A DNA stretch of 48,228 bases from Bacteroidales bacterium (GCA_900767385.1 CAAFYY010000023.1:1-48228); one strand, 5' to 3'; shown: positions 7,839-17,000, counted from the first letter of the stretch. Made by a program: numbers and translations. Notes: a model not told the origin generated them from the letters alone.

Positions 7839-8603
7839 TTATCTGTGTGAACCTTTGTAGTTTTCTTTAAGGAAGTCGGTGAGTGCCTCCAACAAAGAGT
7901 GGTATTTGGAACCGCGGCAGTTGACAGGGATGTCAAGTCGCAGGTTGGCGTTGTCAATAGCAGTTGCGGTGCCTTCGCCCAAGCAGCTGATATAGGTCTC
8001 GCCTTGTTCGAAATCTGGGAAGTTCTTCTTCAAGGCATTGATACCCTCTGGGCTGTAGAACACGAGCATATCGTAGTTGGCAATGCTCTCATCTGGTCCG
8101 AAGTCGTTGCTGACTGTGCGATACATCAAACCGATCTGATATTTCAGTTTGGTGGTTTGCAACATATTGATCAACTCTTCGTTGTTGCCGTCAGGGAGAG
8201 CGAACAAGAATTTCTCGGTAGAGTGTTTCTCCATAACAGCGAGCATGTCTTTGGTGGTACCGTTGCCACAGAAGACCTTACGTTTTCTCAACTGGATGTA
8301 ATTTTGGAGGTAGTTGCCAATAGCCTCAGACTTGCAGACATATTTCATTTGGTCTGACACTTTGAAACGCAATTCTTCACAAAGTTTGAAGAAATGGTCG
8401 GCGCCGCCCTTTGAAGAGAAGACCACGGCTGTGACTTCTTCCAAATTGACATGTTGCTTACGAAATTCGGCAGCACCAATGTGCTCAACCTTGATAAAAG
8501 GGCGGAAATCAAAGCGAACTCCGTATTTTTCGGTCAGAGGACCATAGGGCGATTTGCCACTTTCCGGAGCAGGTTGAGATATAAGTACTCTTTTTACTCT
8601 CAA
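7839..8603 (-). CDS. hemD: Uroporphyrinogen-III synthase family protein
   Basis: The 254-residue protein matches the HemD fold: two Rossmann-like domains with VKRVLISQPAPE at the start, VFSSKGGADHFF (about 61-72), CKSEAIGNYLQ (about 90-100), and the second-domain YDMLVFYSPEGINALKKNFP (about 178-197) followed by ISCLGEGTATAI. HemD closes and rearranges hydroxymethylbilane to uroporphyrinogen III in haem and corrin synthesis. Bacteroidales variants are divergent, and other haem genes are absent nearby. It lies 18 bp after the DUF4271 gene, a pairing commonly seen in this phylum. Confidence 0.82.
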   Translation of the reverse strand: MRVKRVLISQPAPESGKSPYGPLTEKYGVRFDFRPFIKVEHIGAAEFRKQHVNLEEVTAVVFSSKGGADHFFKLCEELRFKVSDQMKYVCKSEAIGNYLQNYIQLRKRKVFCGNGTTKDMLAVMEKHSTEKFLFALPDGNNEELINMLQTTKLKYQIGLMYRTVSNDFGPDESIANYDMLVFYSPEGINALKKNFPDFEQGETYISCLGEGTATAIDNANLRLDIPVNCRGSKYHSLLEALTDFLKENYKGSHR

Positions 8604-8621
8604 AGCTTTACAGTGTATTAA

Positions 8622-9407
8622 TTAGACAAATCCAAGCCATACCCAGCATGCTTTTTTAAGCACCAGAAGGGGTATGAAATTGAAAGCACAAAAGTACAAA
8701 AAAAGATAGTAGATTGAAAGAAGTCTAATATAAAAAAGTTGAAAAGCTTTCTTTATGCTGAGTATGAACGAGATAGTAAAGAGGGAAATGAGGCACCATT
8801 TTATGGGTTCAAAACAGGTTGTAGGGAGAAAGATTTGACCCAAACAGCCTATGAGACCGACCTGACCCATCACGGCAATCAAGAAGAATACGAATTTGGT
8901 GTACTGCCGAACAACGATTCCTTTGAGATTGAAGACAAAGCCGACGACGCTGATTATCATCTTTTTCAGCAGCAGACTAATCATCACGCCAATCATGATG
9001 CAGACAAAGACCAAGACATCCAACCACTCTATGGTGAAGTTGGTCCACTCCGAGCTGCCCATGTCGAGTATTATAAATAATGTATAGCCAATCAGCGCGA
9101 GCACCCAATAGGCGCCTTTGCCAACAGCACTCTCTTGGGTTTCGGGCTGCGCGTCGTATCGGTGTTGGCGACTTGAGAACAGTTCTTTGACGGTGCGACC
9201 GAGGCTGCCGTTGGTACCGACAACGGCAATGATGTAGAGCACGAGGCATATCAGACAAACCACTCCGACGATAGGCTGGTAGGCCCAGGCGTCGACTTTC
9301 ACAGGCGCAGGCAAGGCTCCCGACCGCAAAATCGGGGAGACCATCTGACGCGACTGCATCACGCTGTCAAAGTATGGGATGTATGTCTGTAGGGTATCGT
9401 TCATCAT
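8622..9407 (-). CDS. DUF4271 membrane protein
   Basis: A 261-residue integral membrane protein of the DUF4271 type with about seven hydrophobic segments, from VGVVCLICLVLYIIAVVG (about 48-65) to SIYYLFLYFCAFNFIPLLVLKK near the end. The function is unknown. The N-terminal 40 residues are hydrophilic. Its ATG overlaps the upstream LOG gene's TGA (ATGA at 9407-9404), and hemD follows 18 bp later, so it is in the middle of a tightly packed operon. The family name is from memory of this conserved neighbourhood. Confidence 0.75.
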   Translation of the reverse strand: MMNDTLQTYIPYFDSVMQSRQMVSPILRSGALPAPVKVDAWAYQPIVGVVCLICLVLYIIAVVGTNGSLGRTVKELFSSRQHRYDAQPETQESAVGKGAYWVLALIGYTLFIILDMGSSEWTNFTIEWLDVLVFVCIMIGVMISLLLKKMIISVVGFVFNLKGIVVRQYTKFVFFLIAVMGQVGLIGCLGQIFLPTTCFEPIKWCLISLFTISFILSIKKAFQLFYIRLLSIYYLFLYFCAFNFIPLLVLKKACWVWLGFV

Positions 9408-9985
9408 TTACCGCGTTCTGCTTTCAACAGGGAGGAATCCCACTTGGACGTTTCACGAATTGCCTTCTTCACCTCGCCAACCGTCTCCACGACAGTCCAT
9501 AGCTCGGCATGCTTTGGATGCATGAAGTGTTCGGCCATGGCCCTTTGAAGCTGTTCAATCAGAGGGTCGAAATAGTGGTTGACGTTCAATATGATGATTG
9601 GCATGTTGATGATGCCCAGTTGTTTGAAGGTGATGGATTCTATCAATTCGAGAAAGGTGCCACATCCGCCAGGCAACGCCACAAGGGCATCACTCAGTTG
9701 GTGCATGGTCTCCTGGCGGTGATGCATCGTGTCGGTTGAAACCACCTCTGTCAAAGCTGCATGACACCATCCGTTGTCGATCATAAACTGAGGGATGACG
9801 CCAACGACCTCACCACCATGTTCCAGGGTGCTGTCGGTCACGGTCTTCATCAGTCCGAATGAGCCGCCGCCGTTGCAACAGCGCCAACCGTTGGCACCTA
9901 TCAGGGCACCCAACTGCTCGGCCGCCTGCTTGTAGACAGTGTCAATCTGATTGCTGGACGAACAATATACGGTAATGGTTTTCAT
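9404..9985 (-). CDS. LOG family protein (TIGR00730)
   Basis: This 193-residue Rossmann-fold protein carries the LOG signature: a GGGSFGLM loop at about 39-46 and PGGCGTFLELIE at about 105-116. Plant and some bacterial members release cytokinin bases from riboside monophosphates, and the bacterial family acts as nucleotide 5'-monophosphate nucleosidase. The substrate here is not shown. The start at 9985 gives the typical MKTITVYCSSS opening and overlaps the mazG TGA by four bases (ATGA). An in-frame start at 10018 would intrude into mazG. Confidence 0.88.
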   Translation of the reverse strand: MKTITVYCSSSNQIDTVYKQAAEQLGALIGANGWRCCNGGGSFGLMKTVTDSTLEHGGEVVGVIPQFMIDNGWCHAALTEVVSTDTMHHRQETMHQLSDALVALPGGCGTFLELIESITFKQLGIINMPIIILNVNHYFDPLIEQLQRAMAEHFMHPKHAELWTVVETVGEVKKAIRETSKWDSSLLKAERGK

Positions 9986-10785
9986 GCCTTGTTTTCCAAT
10001 TGTTTTGCTTCGTCCCAAAGGGCATCCATCTCTGCGAGAGTCATCTCATTGAGTTTGCGTCCTTGCTCGGCAACACGCTGCTCGAGATAGTTGAAACGAC
10101 GGATGAATTTCTTGTTGGTGCGTTCCAGTGCGTTCTCCGGATTGATTTTGTAGAGTCGGGCAGCATTGACCAGACTGAACATCACGTCGCCAAACTCCCC
10201 TTCCATGCGGTCGGCATCCATCTTCTCAATCTCGCTCTGGAACTCGGCAATTTCTTCTTTCACCTTATCCCATACCTGCGAGCGCTCTTCCCAGTCGAAG
10301 CCGGCGTTGCGGGCTTTGTCTTGGATGCGATGAGCCTTGATCAGAGCAGGCAGAGCCTCTGGCACACCGCCGAGCACAGTTTTGTTGCCGTCCTTCTCCT
10401 TCAGTTTGATTTGCTCCCAAGCCTCCTTCACGTCCTGATCGGTCTCTGCCTTGGCAGTGCCATAGATATGAGGATGACGGAATATCAGTTTGTCGCAAAG
10501 GCTGTTGCATACATCAGTGATATCAAAGGCGTTTTGCTCCGAGCCCATCTTAGCATAGAACACGATGTGCAGCAACACGTCGCCCAACTCTTTCTTGATG
10601 TTGTCCATATCGTGTTTGCTCACAGCCTCAGCCAGTTCGTAGGTCTCTTCAATGGTATTGCAGCGGAGCGAGTCGAAGGTCTGCTTGCGATCCCAAGGAC
10701 ATTGTTCGCGCAAGGTGTCCATCACGTCGAGGAGACGCCCGAAGGCAGCCATCTTTTCTTCTTTCGTATGCATAGGGTTTGTCAT
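9982..10785 (-). CDS. mazG: Nucleoside triphosphate pyrophosphohydrolase
   Basis: A 267-residue tandem-domain MazG. The first domain has CPWDRKQTFDSLRCNTIEE (about 29-47) with ETYEL and KKELGDVLLHIVFYA. The second has EEIAEF and EGEFGDVMFSLVNAARLY (about 198-215). The acidic residues of the EExxE and ELGD motifs coordinate Mg2+. The enzyme hydrolyses NTPs to NMP and pyrophosphate, cleaning the pool of abnormal nucleotides. It overlaps its neighbours on both sides by ATGA, so translation with the lipoprotein upstream and the LOG gene downstream is coupled. Confidence 0.93.
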   Translation of the reverse strand: MTNPMHTKEEKMAAFGRLLDVMDTLREQCPWDRKQTFDSLRCNTIEETYELAEAVSKHDMDNIKKELGDVLLHIVFYAKMGSEQNAFDITDVCNSLCDKLIFRHPHIYGTAKAETDQDVKEAWEQIKLKEKDGNKTVLGGVPEALPALIKAHRIQDKARNAGFDWEERSQVWDKVKEEIAEFQSEIEKMDADRMEGEFGDVMFSLVNAARLYKINPENALERTNKKFIRRFNYLEQRVAEQGRKLNEMTLAEMDALWDEAKQLENKA

Positions 10786-11816
10786 TTTAAAGGTTTGGGT
10801 TCTGGGAAGGTCAGTGGCGTCACCTCATCTTCGTAGTAGCCACTCACGACGTTTCCCATTTGGTCTTTAAGTTGGAAATCAAAGCGGTAGACATCGCCAT
10901 GGCGTGAGATTGTCACGCTGTCTTTGGAGACATTGCCTCTCGACTGCGAGTTGCCATTGGCATAACGCACCCAATAGGTGCCCCAAAACGAAGAGCCCTG
11001 TTTGTTTCCGTGGTAGGTTGTTTGATTGGCGTATTCCTTGCTCACAGGATAGACGCCGTCGGAGGGTCCGTCGGCAGAAGCGCTGTGAACGCCCAAGACG
11101 AACATCGTGCCGCTATAGATTTTTCCGACATCGGTGTGACGCATGTCGGTAGAATAGAAGTAGTATTCGTAGTAGTTCAACCCCTCCTCAAAGAATTCGC
11201 CCCAGTAGACAACATTCGCCCGTTGGAGCGCCATCTTCAGGGTGTCAACCACCAGCGTTCCGACGGTGTCGGCATCAAAGTGCTTGTTATAGAACACCCG
11301 GCCGGTGTAGCGTCCCACGAGACTGTCGCCGGAATCGGTGAGCATGTGCCAGTCGAGCTGCTTGCCCCACTCCTGCGAGGCGACCTGAAGGAAACCGCCA
11401 ACGACATGGTAGCAAAGGGTATCGCCACTGCTTTTGGGATAGAGAGTCAGTCGGGCCGTGTCGCAGACAGCCGCGTCCACTATCTCTTCAAAGTTGTAGA
11501 CGCCGTCTTCCAACGAGTCGGTCGGACTATAGATATTGAAGAAGAGCAAGGCGCCAGAGCCGGTAGTGGTGATGCCATTCTGCGAGATGGTGGACGCACA
11601 GACAGAGAGTTCCATGCGACGGAGTCCCTCCGGATTGCTTCCCATGTTGCAGACACGGGCCGATGAGAGGGTGATGCGTTCCGAACCGATGTCGAGCCAA
11701 CCGCCCGAGACGTGTTTCACGTCCGTTGGTTCGCCGCACGCATAGAGGCAAAACCCCACTACAAGAAGTAGCAGGGTTTTTGCTATTGAGATATGACGAG
11801 TTCTTACAAGCTCCAT
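10782..11816 (-). CDS. Unknown lipoprotein with internal duplication
   Basis: I do not recognise this 344-residue protein. The N terminus is a lipoprotein signal ending LYAC (Cys27), after an unusually long charged lead of 13 residues. The body seems to contain two similar beta-rich halves. Each contains a DGVY motif (SLEDGVYNFEE near 108, GPSDGVYPVSK near 254) followed by beta strands and a final G-containing strand pair. It could be a calycin- or sandwich-type outer-membrane protein. It overlaps the end of cysS by 13 bp and the start of mazG by four, so it is embedded in a housekeeping operon. Confidence 0.75.
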   Translation of the reverse strand: MELVRTRHISIAKTLLLLVVGFCLYACGEPTDVKHVSGGWLDIGSERITLSSARVCNMGSNPEGLRRMELSVCASTISQNGITTTGSGALLFFNIYSPTDSLEDGVYNFEEIVDAAVCDTARLTLYPKSSGDTLCYHVVGGFLQVASQEWGKQLDWHMLTDSGDSLVGRYTGRVFYNKHFDADTVGTLVVDTLKMALQRANVVYWGEFFEEGLNYYEYYFYSTDMRHTDVGKIYSGTMFVLGVHSASADGPSDGVYPVSKEYANQTTYHGNKQGSSFWGTYWVRYANGNSQSRGNVSKDSVTISRHGDVYRFDFQLKDQMGNVVSGYYEDEVTPLTFPEPKPLK

Positions 11817-13294
11817 TCTACACCGTCTTTGGTGTCTTTGACATTGAAGCCATATTCGGCCAATTGGTTGCGGATTTTGTCGGAGGTAGCCCAGTCTTTG
11901 TTGGCTTTGGCTTCCTTGCGTATCTCAAGGAGGAGATCGACTGCCTTACGATAGGCGTCGAGGTTGCTGTTGCCGGCTGCCTCTTCTGGAGCAGTCAGAC
12001 CGAGAACGTCTTCTACCATCACTTTGAACACATCTTTCAACTCTGCCAAGTCGTCGGCTGAGATTGTGTCGTCGCCAGCTGCGATGCTATTGATAGCCTT
12101 CACAGCCTCAAAGAGGTAGGAGATAACGATTGGGGTGTTCAGGTCGTCGCACATCGCATCCTCGCAGTTGTCGCGGAGCGATTTGACGTCGACAGTTGAT
12201 TTGTCGGCAGGGGTGATCTTCTTCAAACGTGAGTAGGCCTCCATCAAGCGTTGGTAGCCCTTTTCGGCAGCAATCAAGGCATCGTTGCTGAAGTCGAGGG
12301 TGCTACGATAGTGTGCTTGAAGAATGAAGAAGCGGATGGTCATTGGTGAGTATGGCTGAGCCAACATCTCCTTGCCTTCTGCATCGAGGTGGGAACCGTT
12401 GAAGAGTTCTTCCAAGGTGATGAAGTTGCCGAGAGATTTGCCCATCTTCTTGCCGTTGATGGTAATCATATTGTTGTGCATCCAGTAGCGCACTGCCTGG
12501 TGACCCATAGAAGCCTGTGCTTGAGCAATCTCGCACTCATGATGAGGGAACACGAGGTCCATGCCGCCTCCGTGGATGTCAAACTGTTCGCCGAGGTATT
12601 TGCGACCCATAGCTGTGCATTCGCAGTGCCAGCCAGGGAAACCGTCGCTCCATGGAGATGGCCAGCGCATGATATGCTCTGGCTGGGCTTTCTTCCACAA
12701 AGCGAAGTCGGCCTGATTCTTCTTCTCGCCAACACCGGCAAGGTCGCGACTGGCGTCTTTGATGTTCTCGAGGGTACGGCCGCTCAAGATGCCATATTTG
12801 AAATCCTGATTGTATTTCTCAATATCAAAGTAAACAGAACCGTTTGAGACATAGGCATAACCATTGTCGAGAATCTGTTGAACGAGTTCCTGCTGTTCGA
12901 TGATATGGCCCGTGGCATGAGGTTCGATGCTTGGAGAGAGCACGTTGAGTTTTGCCATGGCTTCGTTGAAGCGACGGGTGTAGTATTGAGCCACTTCCAT
13001 GGGTTCCAGCTGCTCAAGACGCGCTTTCTTTGCAATCTTGTCTTCGCCCTCGTCGGCATCGTGCTCAAGGTGTCCTACGTCGGTGATGTTGCGAACGTAG
13101 CGCACTTTGTAGCCCATATGCTGGAGATAGCGGAACAGGACGTCGAAGGTGACGGAAGGGCGGGTGTGTCCCAAGTGTGGGTCGCCATAGACGGTTGGAC
13201 CGCACACATACATGCCGACATGTGGGGCATGAAGAGGTTCAAACGCCTCTTTGAAGCGCTTGATTGTATTGTAAATGATAAGTTTTCTTTCCAT
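11804..13294 (-). CDS. cysS: Cysteinyl-tRNA synthetase
   Basis: A 496-residue class I aminoacyl-tRNA synthetase that charges tRNA-Cys. It has the HIGH-type motif HLGH within GPTVYGDPHLGHTRP (about 32-46), zinc ligands in MYVCGP, HCECTAMG and HHECEIAQ, and the KMSKS-type motif as KMGKS within GKKMGKSLGNF. The C-terminal DALR-like domain includes SRLKKITPADKST. Length is normal. It leads the long minus-strand operon through mazG, LOG and hemD, and a -7 element (13362-13369) lies just upstream. Confidence 0.97.
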   Translation of the reverse strand: MERKLIIYNTIKRFKEAFEPLHAPHVGMYVCGPTVYGDPHLGHTRPSVTFDVLFRYLQHMGYKVRYVRNITDVGHLEHDADEGEDKIAKKARLEQLEPMEVAQYYTRRFNEAMAKLNVLSPSIEPHATGHIIEQQELVQQILDNGYAYVSNGSVYFDIEKYNQDFKYGILSGRTLENIKDASRDLAGVGEKKNQADFALWKKAQPEHIMRWPSPWSDGFPGWHCECTAMGRKYLGEQFDIHGGGMDLVFPHHECEIAQAQASMGHQAVRYWMHNNMITINGKKMGKSLGNFITLEELFNGSHLDAEGKEMLAQPYSPMTIRFFILQAHYRSTLDFSNDALIAAEKGYQRLMEAYSRLKKITPADKSTVDVKSLRDNCEDAMCDDLNTPIVISYLFEAVKAINSIAAGDDTISADDLAELKDVFKVMVEDVLGLTAPEEAAGNSNLDAYRKAVDLLLEIRKEAKANKDWATSDKIRNQLAEYGFNVKDTKDGVEWSL

Positions 13295-13361
13295 TGTCGT
13301 TGTTTTATTGTTTAATCAAGTCAACCGAACGGCTCGGATTCCCGATTCTGTTTTTGCGTTG

Positions 13362-13369
13362 CAAAGATA
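13362..13369 (-). promoter_or_regulatory. Candidate -7 element for cysS
   Basis: On the - strand TATCTTTG, within ACTATCTTTGC. It is 68 bp before the cysS start. No TTG lies at the expected distance upstream. Confidence 0.45.
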
Positions 13370-13409
13370 GTAATTTTTAGGTGATTTTTGATGGGTTCTG
13401 TTCAAGGGT

Positions 13410-14711
13410 TTACCAACAAAGTCCTTCGTAAGCCTCCGAGCCCTCCAACTCTTTGATACGGACGAGGTCGATGATGTGCTGAGAGGGTTTCGGAACGAGG
13501 GTCTTGAAGGCTTCGTCCTTATTGGCCACGATGAGCACTTCTGCCCATTCGGTCACCTCCTCCAATGTCTCGCATAACATATTGTTGAGATGCGGCAAAC
13601 GGCTGGCAATGACGCTCTTGTTTTTACCCACAAGACGCGACAGTGCTACGTTTTTGTCAAAGATTTTCACCTCATATCCCTTGCCGAACAAGGATTCGAT
13701 GACGGAGACGATTGGCGAGTTGCGCATGTCGTCGGTGCCCGCCTTGAAACTGAGTCCAAGGACGCCGATTTGACGTTTGCCGAGATGATCGATACGGCGA
13801 ATGACCTGTTCGATATGGATGAGGTTGCTCGGCTCGATGGCATTGAGCACCGGAGTCTCAAGGTAGAGGTCGTGGGCAAGGGTCTTCAAGCCGCGAAGGT
13901 CCTTAGGGAGACAACTGCCGCCATAGGCAAAGCCCGGTTTGAAGTAATAAGGCGAGATATTCAACTGCTTGTCCATGCAGAAGATACGCATCACCTCGTG
14001 GGAGTCGATGCCCAATTGTTTGCAGATATTGCCGACTTCGTTGGCGAAGACGACTTTCAGTGCATGGTAGGAGTTGTTGACGTATTTAATCATCTCTGCC
14101 ACACCGATAGGTACGATTTCCACGGGAGCACCTGTCGGAGCATAGAGTTGCTTCAATGTCTCAATGGCCTCAGCACACTCGCTGCCCAAGACGGTGAGCG
14201 GTGGGTTGAGATAGTCTTGAACGGCAGTGCCTTCGCGCAAGAACTCCGGATTGGAGACGACGGCGAAGTCTTTGTTGCGTTGCTTTCCGCTCTCTTTCTC
14301 AATGATTTCACTGATTTTGGCATTGGTACCAGGGAAGACCGTGCTGCGAATAATCACGATATGGAAACCCTCTTTCTGCTTCAAGGCTTCGCCCACCTGA
14401 CGGGCGGTTTCCAAGATATAGCAGAGGTCGAGGTGGCCGTTTTCGGAGGAAGGTGTGCCGACGCAAAGGAAACTGATGTCGGAATGGAGCACAGCATCCA
14501 CATAGTCTTTGGTAGCACGGATTCGTCCGGCCTCAAAGCCTTGCTTGAGGAGTTGGTCAATCTCTTTTTCAACGATTGTCGGTTTTCCCTGATTGATGAG
14601 GTCCACTTTGATGTCGCTGACGTCCACGCCAATCATTTCATGTCCCTGACTTGCAAGGCAACCCATGCCTACGCAACCCACGTAACCAAGACCAAATATT
14701 GAGATTTTCAT
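13410..14711 (-). CDS. algD: AlgD-type nucleotide-sugar 6-dehydrogenase
   Basis: This 433-residue protein belongs to the UDP-glucose/GDP-mannose dehydrogenase family. It has the N-terminal NAD fold (GLGYVGCVGMGCLA, about 7-20), the central catalytic helix with NNSYHALKVVFANE (about 212-225) and the active-site Cys267 in GGSCLPKD. The rest of the sequence, including GLSFKAGTDDMRNSPIV and the terminal GLCW, matches what I recall of Pseudomonas AlgD more closely than UDP-glucose dehydrogenases. The reaction would be oxidation of GDP-mannose to GDP-mannuronic acid; substrate is inferred. Its two upstream neighbours suggest a surface polysaccharide role. A UDP-sugar dehydrogenase cannot be excluded. 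Confidence 0.85.
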   Translation of the reverse strand: MKISIFGLGYVGCVGMGCLASQGHEMIGVDVSDIKVDLINQGKPTIVEKEIDQLLKQGFEAGRIRATKDYVDAVLHSDISFLCVGTPSSENGHLDLCYILETARQVGEALKQKEGFHIVIIRSTVFPGTNAKISEIIEKESGKQRNKDFAVVSNPEFLREGTAVQDYLNPPLTVLGSECAEAIETLKQLYAPTGAPVEIVPIGVAEMIKYVNNSYHALKVVFANEVGNICKQLGIDSHEVMRIFCMDKQLNISPYYFKPGFAYGGSCLPKDLRGLKTLAHDLYLETPVLNAIEPSNLIHIEQVIRRIDHLGKRQIGVLGLSFKAGTDDMRNSPIVSVIESLFGKGYEVKIFDKNVALSRLVGKNKSVIASRLPHLNNMLCETLEEVTEWAEVLIVANKDEAFKTLVPKPSQHIIDLVRIKELEGSEAYEGLCW

Positions 14712-14734
14712 CGTTATAGCGTTTGTTTCAAATG

Positions 14735-15811
14735 TTATTTCTTATCGTGTTTTCTCACCAGATTCATCATATATTCGTTGATGTCGATGAATTCGGTGTC
14801 AATCTTTCTGCGGAGCTGCTCCTGTTGTTTCTCCAAGGCTTCTGTCGACTGAGTGAGGTTGGCGAGCCACTGCTCTACTTTCATGGTTTTCTGATTATGA
14901 AGCCCAGCCACTTTGCTGGCAGCGAGGTTGGCAGGCATGTCGTAGCGAACGCCAAGGTAGTAGCTTGGCACACCGAGGAGAGCCGCCTCACGGGCCATGC
15001 TGTCGCCACTGGAGATGAGTCCGACGGAGTAGTAGATCAGACTATGTATGTCGTTGATTGGTTCTTGCAAAAGGATCCAATCCTTAGGATATTCTTCTCT
15101 GCGATGTTTCTCCTCCAAAGAGAAGAGCACCTTCATGTCTTTGCCTTGCTGACGGGCAGCCTCTCGCATCTGTTCTATCTGTTGACAGATGCCTTTGACG
15201 GCGCCAGCCTGTTGGTCGGCATAGTTGAATGTGCCGACGGTGACTTCGCGCAAGAAGATATATTCTTTCGGTTTCACTCCATACTCTTTCAAAGCCTCAA
15301 CATCCGCCGCGAAGTATTTCGGAGCGAGATAGGCCCATTCTTTCAAGACAGGCAACACATTCACATTCTTTGCTTTGCGCATATCTTGAGGTGCTTCAAA
15401 CAAGCAGTAGTTGCTCTCGATGGCAGTCCATTGTTTCGGTTTGAAGTCGATGGTTTGCGGATCATCGTCAAAGGCATAGCATGGGATACCACGCAGTTTG
15501 GAGACGATGCATGCCACCATGCCATTGGAGAGACATATATCGATCTTCTTGCCAAAGGACCAATTTGTCAGTTGGAAGAGTCTCAACAGATTGGCTTGCA
15601 GCAACACCGACCATTTTCTCATGGCATGCTTGCCGACCACGAAGCACTTCACGCCAGGAACGCCTTCCAGTTCGCGAGACACAATCTGTGGTGTGCGACC
15701 ACGCTTGAGGATAGTCACCAAGACACGATGGCCCTCAGCAGACAACTGAAGAATCAGTTTGCGGTAGAAGTTATACTGGGGCGTATGGCAGAGGTCGATC
15801 CAGACAGTCAT
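14735..15811 (-). CDS. DUF354 family glycosyltransferase-like protein
   Basis: A 358-residue protein of the DUF354 type with a GT-B-like layout. It opens with TVWIDLCHTPQYNFYRKL, has the conserved GIPCYAFDDDPQ (about 107-118), REVTVGTFNYADQQAG (about 207-222), and GLISSGDSMAREAALLGVPSYY (about 283-304), which resembles the nucleotide-sugar binding motif of MurG- and WecB-like enzymes. Exact activity unknown. It is 2 bp after the FemAB/GNAT gene and 23 bp before the AlgD-type gene, so the three form an operon. Members of this family occur in polysaccharide loci. Confidence 0.8.
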   Translation of the reverse strand: MTVWIDLCHTPQYNFYRKLILQLSAEGHRVLVTILKRGRTPQIVSRELEGVPGVKCFVVGKHAMRKWSVLLQANLLRLFQLTNWSFGKKIDICLSNGMVACIVSKLRGIPCYAFDDDPQTIDFKPKQWTAIESNYCLFEAPQDMRKAKNVNVLPVLKEWAYLAPKYFAADVEALKEYGVKPKEYIFLREVTVGTFNYADQQAGAVKGICQQIEQMREAARQQGKDMKVLFSLEEKHRREEYPKDWILLQEPINDIHSLIYYSVGLISSGDSMAREAALLGVPSYYLGVRYDMPANLAASKVAGLHNQKTMKVEQWLANLTQSTEALEKQQEQLRRKIDTEFIDINEYMMNLVRKHDKK

Positions 15812-15812
15812 C

Positions 15813-16832
15813 TTATCTATGTTTTAGGAGTTTCACACCGAGTTTACCAATCTGATAGAGAAGAGGTTTTTCTGTTGATTGGAAGCGACCGAGTTCTTTC
15901 AATTCGCCGCCAAAACGAGCTTTGAAATCTCGCACGCCATAAGCGACTCCCGGGACTCCGGCACCCATCATATCAAATCGGGGGCAACCAATCTTTGAGG
16001 AGTGACACAAACCAGCATAGGTAGCCACCGACGACGGGAAGATATTTTTGTAAACGCCGTCTTCTCCACAGACGAACCATTCATACAAAGCGGTATTAGG
16101 CAACACCATACATAATGTGCCTCCAATGACCCGTCCTTCATACTCCGTCAAGAGATAGCGGGCATCCTCAACACGATAGAGTTGCTCGAAGAAACGCCAA
16201 GGGAACAGAGGTGTCTTCACTTTTGTGACATAGAGGTCTTTGAGCAGTTCGTACCACACTTTCACCTGTTCCAAAGAGGGTTTTTCAATGATGGTCACGC
16301 CGTCTCGGAAACTGGTACGGATATCGCGTTTGCGATTTTTACCGAGGTTGGCGTCAATCACCTCCTCACTTGACGTATCGACATGGAAATCATAATGAGG
16401 CACGTACTCGAAGCCGCTTTGTTCGAAGGCGGAACGGTAAGCAGAGTAATCGTTGAAGTTTCTGGTCTCCACGAAGATGGCTTTGGAACGGAGAGTCTTC
16501 TTCACGGTGGTCATCAGAGTCTTCACTTCCTCTGCCTCAGCCTCCCTACTCAGCATTGGTCCACCGATGATGATGGCACGTCGGGTGAAGAACTGCTTGA
16601 GGGGATTTTTCTCACGGGTCACATAGCCGACAGCAACACCCTTCAACTCACTGCCTTCCTGAACAGCCACCACAAACGGCATCATCAGCTCTGGCAGCGA
16701 AGCGTAGAAATCGTAGGCAGCCGACGTCTGAAACCAAGAGGCAGTCGATGAGTTGTCTACGAGACGCTGCCATGCCTCACGGTCTATAAGTTGCGGATTG
16801 GTGATTACTTGCATTTTACACATTTTAGGCAT
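15813..16832 (-). CDS. FemAB/GNAT-fold transferase-like protein
   Basis: A 339-residue FemAB-like protein with two GNAT-type domains. Visible landmarks are WFQTSAAYDFYASLP (about 33-47), the first-domain strand VAVGYVTREKNPLKQFFTRRAIIIGGP (about 66-92), NLGKNRKRDIRTSFRDGVTI (about 143-162), and the C-terminal GGTLCMVLPNTALYEWFVCGED and FDMMGAGVPGVAYGVRDFKARFGG. FemAB-type enzymes use aminoacyl-tRNA to modify peptidoglycan, and others act in exopolysaccharide loci; which applies is not shown. The start could also be 16814 (MQVITNPQ), leaving a more usual leader length. A -7 element lies at 16849-16856. Confidence 0.82.
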   Translation of the reverse strand: MPKMCKMQVITNPQLIDREAWQRLVDNSSTASWFQTSAAYDFYASLPELMMPFVVAVQEGSELKGVAVGYVTREKNPLKQFFTRRAIIIGGPMLSREAEAEEVKTLMTTVKKTLRSKAIFVETRNFNDYSAYRSAFEQSGFEYVPHYDFHVDTSSEEVIDANLGKNRKRDIRTSFRDGVTIIEKPSLEQVKVWYELLKDLYVTKVKTPLFPWRFFEQLYRVEDARYLLTEYEGRVIGGTLCMVLPNTALYEWFVCGEDGVYKNIFPSSVATYAGLCHSSKIGCPRFDMMGAGVPGVAYGVRDFKARFGGELKELGRFQSTEKPLLYQIGKLGVKLLKHR

Positions 16833-16848
16833 GATACCTAATTAAATG

Positions 16849-16856
16849 CAAAAGTA
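16849..16856 (-). promoter_or_regulatory. Candidate -7 element of the FemAB/DUF354/AlgD operon
   Basis: On the - strand TACTTTTG followed by C, matching TAnnTTTG. It lies 17 bp before the ATG at 16832, or 35 bp before that at 16814. No clear -33 element. Confidence 0.5.
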
Positions 16857-16943
16857 CGATTTTTCTTCCGTTCACAGACCACACTTCAACGAGAATATTA
16901 TCAGCAACGGAATGACACCTATATTTCCCATCCGACAAAAGCA

Positions 16944-16979
16944 ACGGAGGCCTCCCCGTCACATCGGGAAGACCTCCGT
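16944..16979 (-). terminator. Terminator after the sialidase operon
   Basis: ACGGAGG (16944-16950) pairs with CCTCCGT (16973-16979), and CCCG with CGGG inside, interrupted by two mismatches. On the - strand it is followed by TTGCTTTTG. It is placed just downstream of the 118-residue gene. Confidence 0.65.
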
Positions 16980-17000
16980 CTTATCGTAGAAAAAGTTGTC

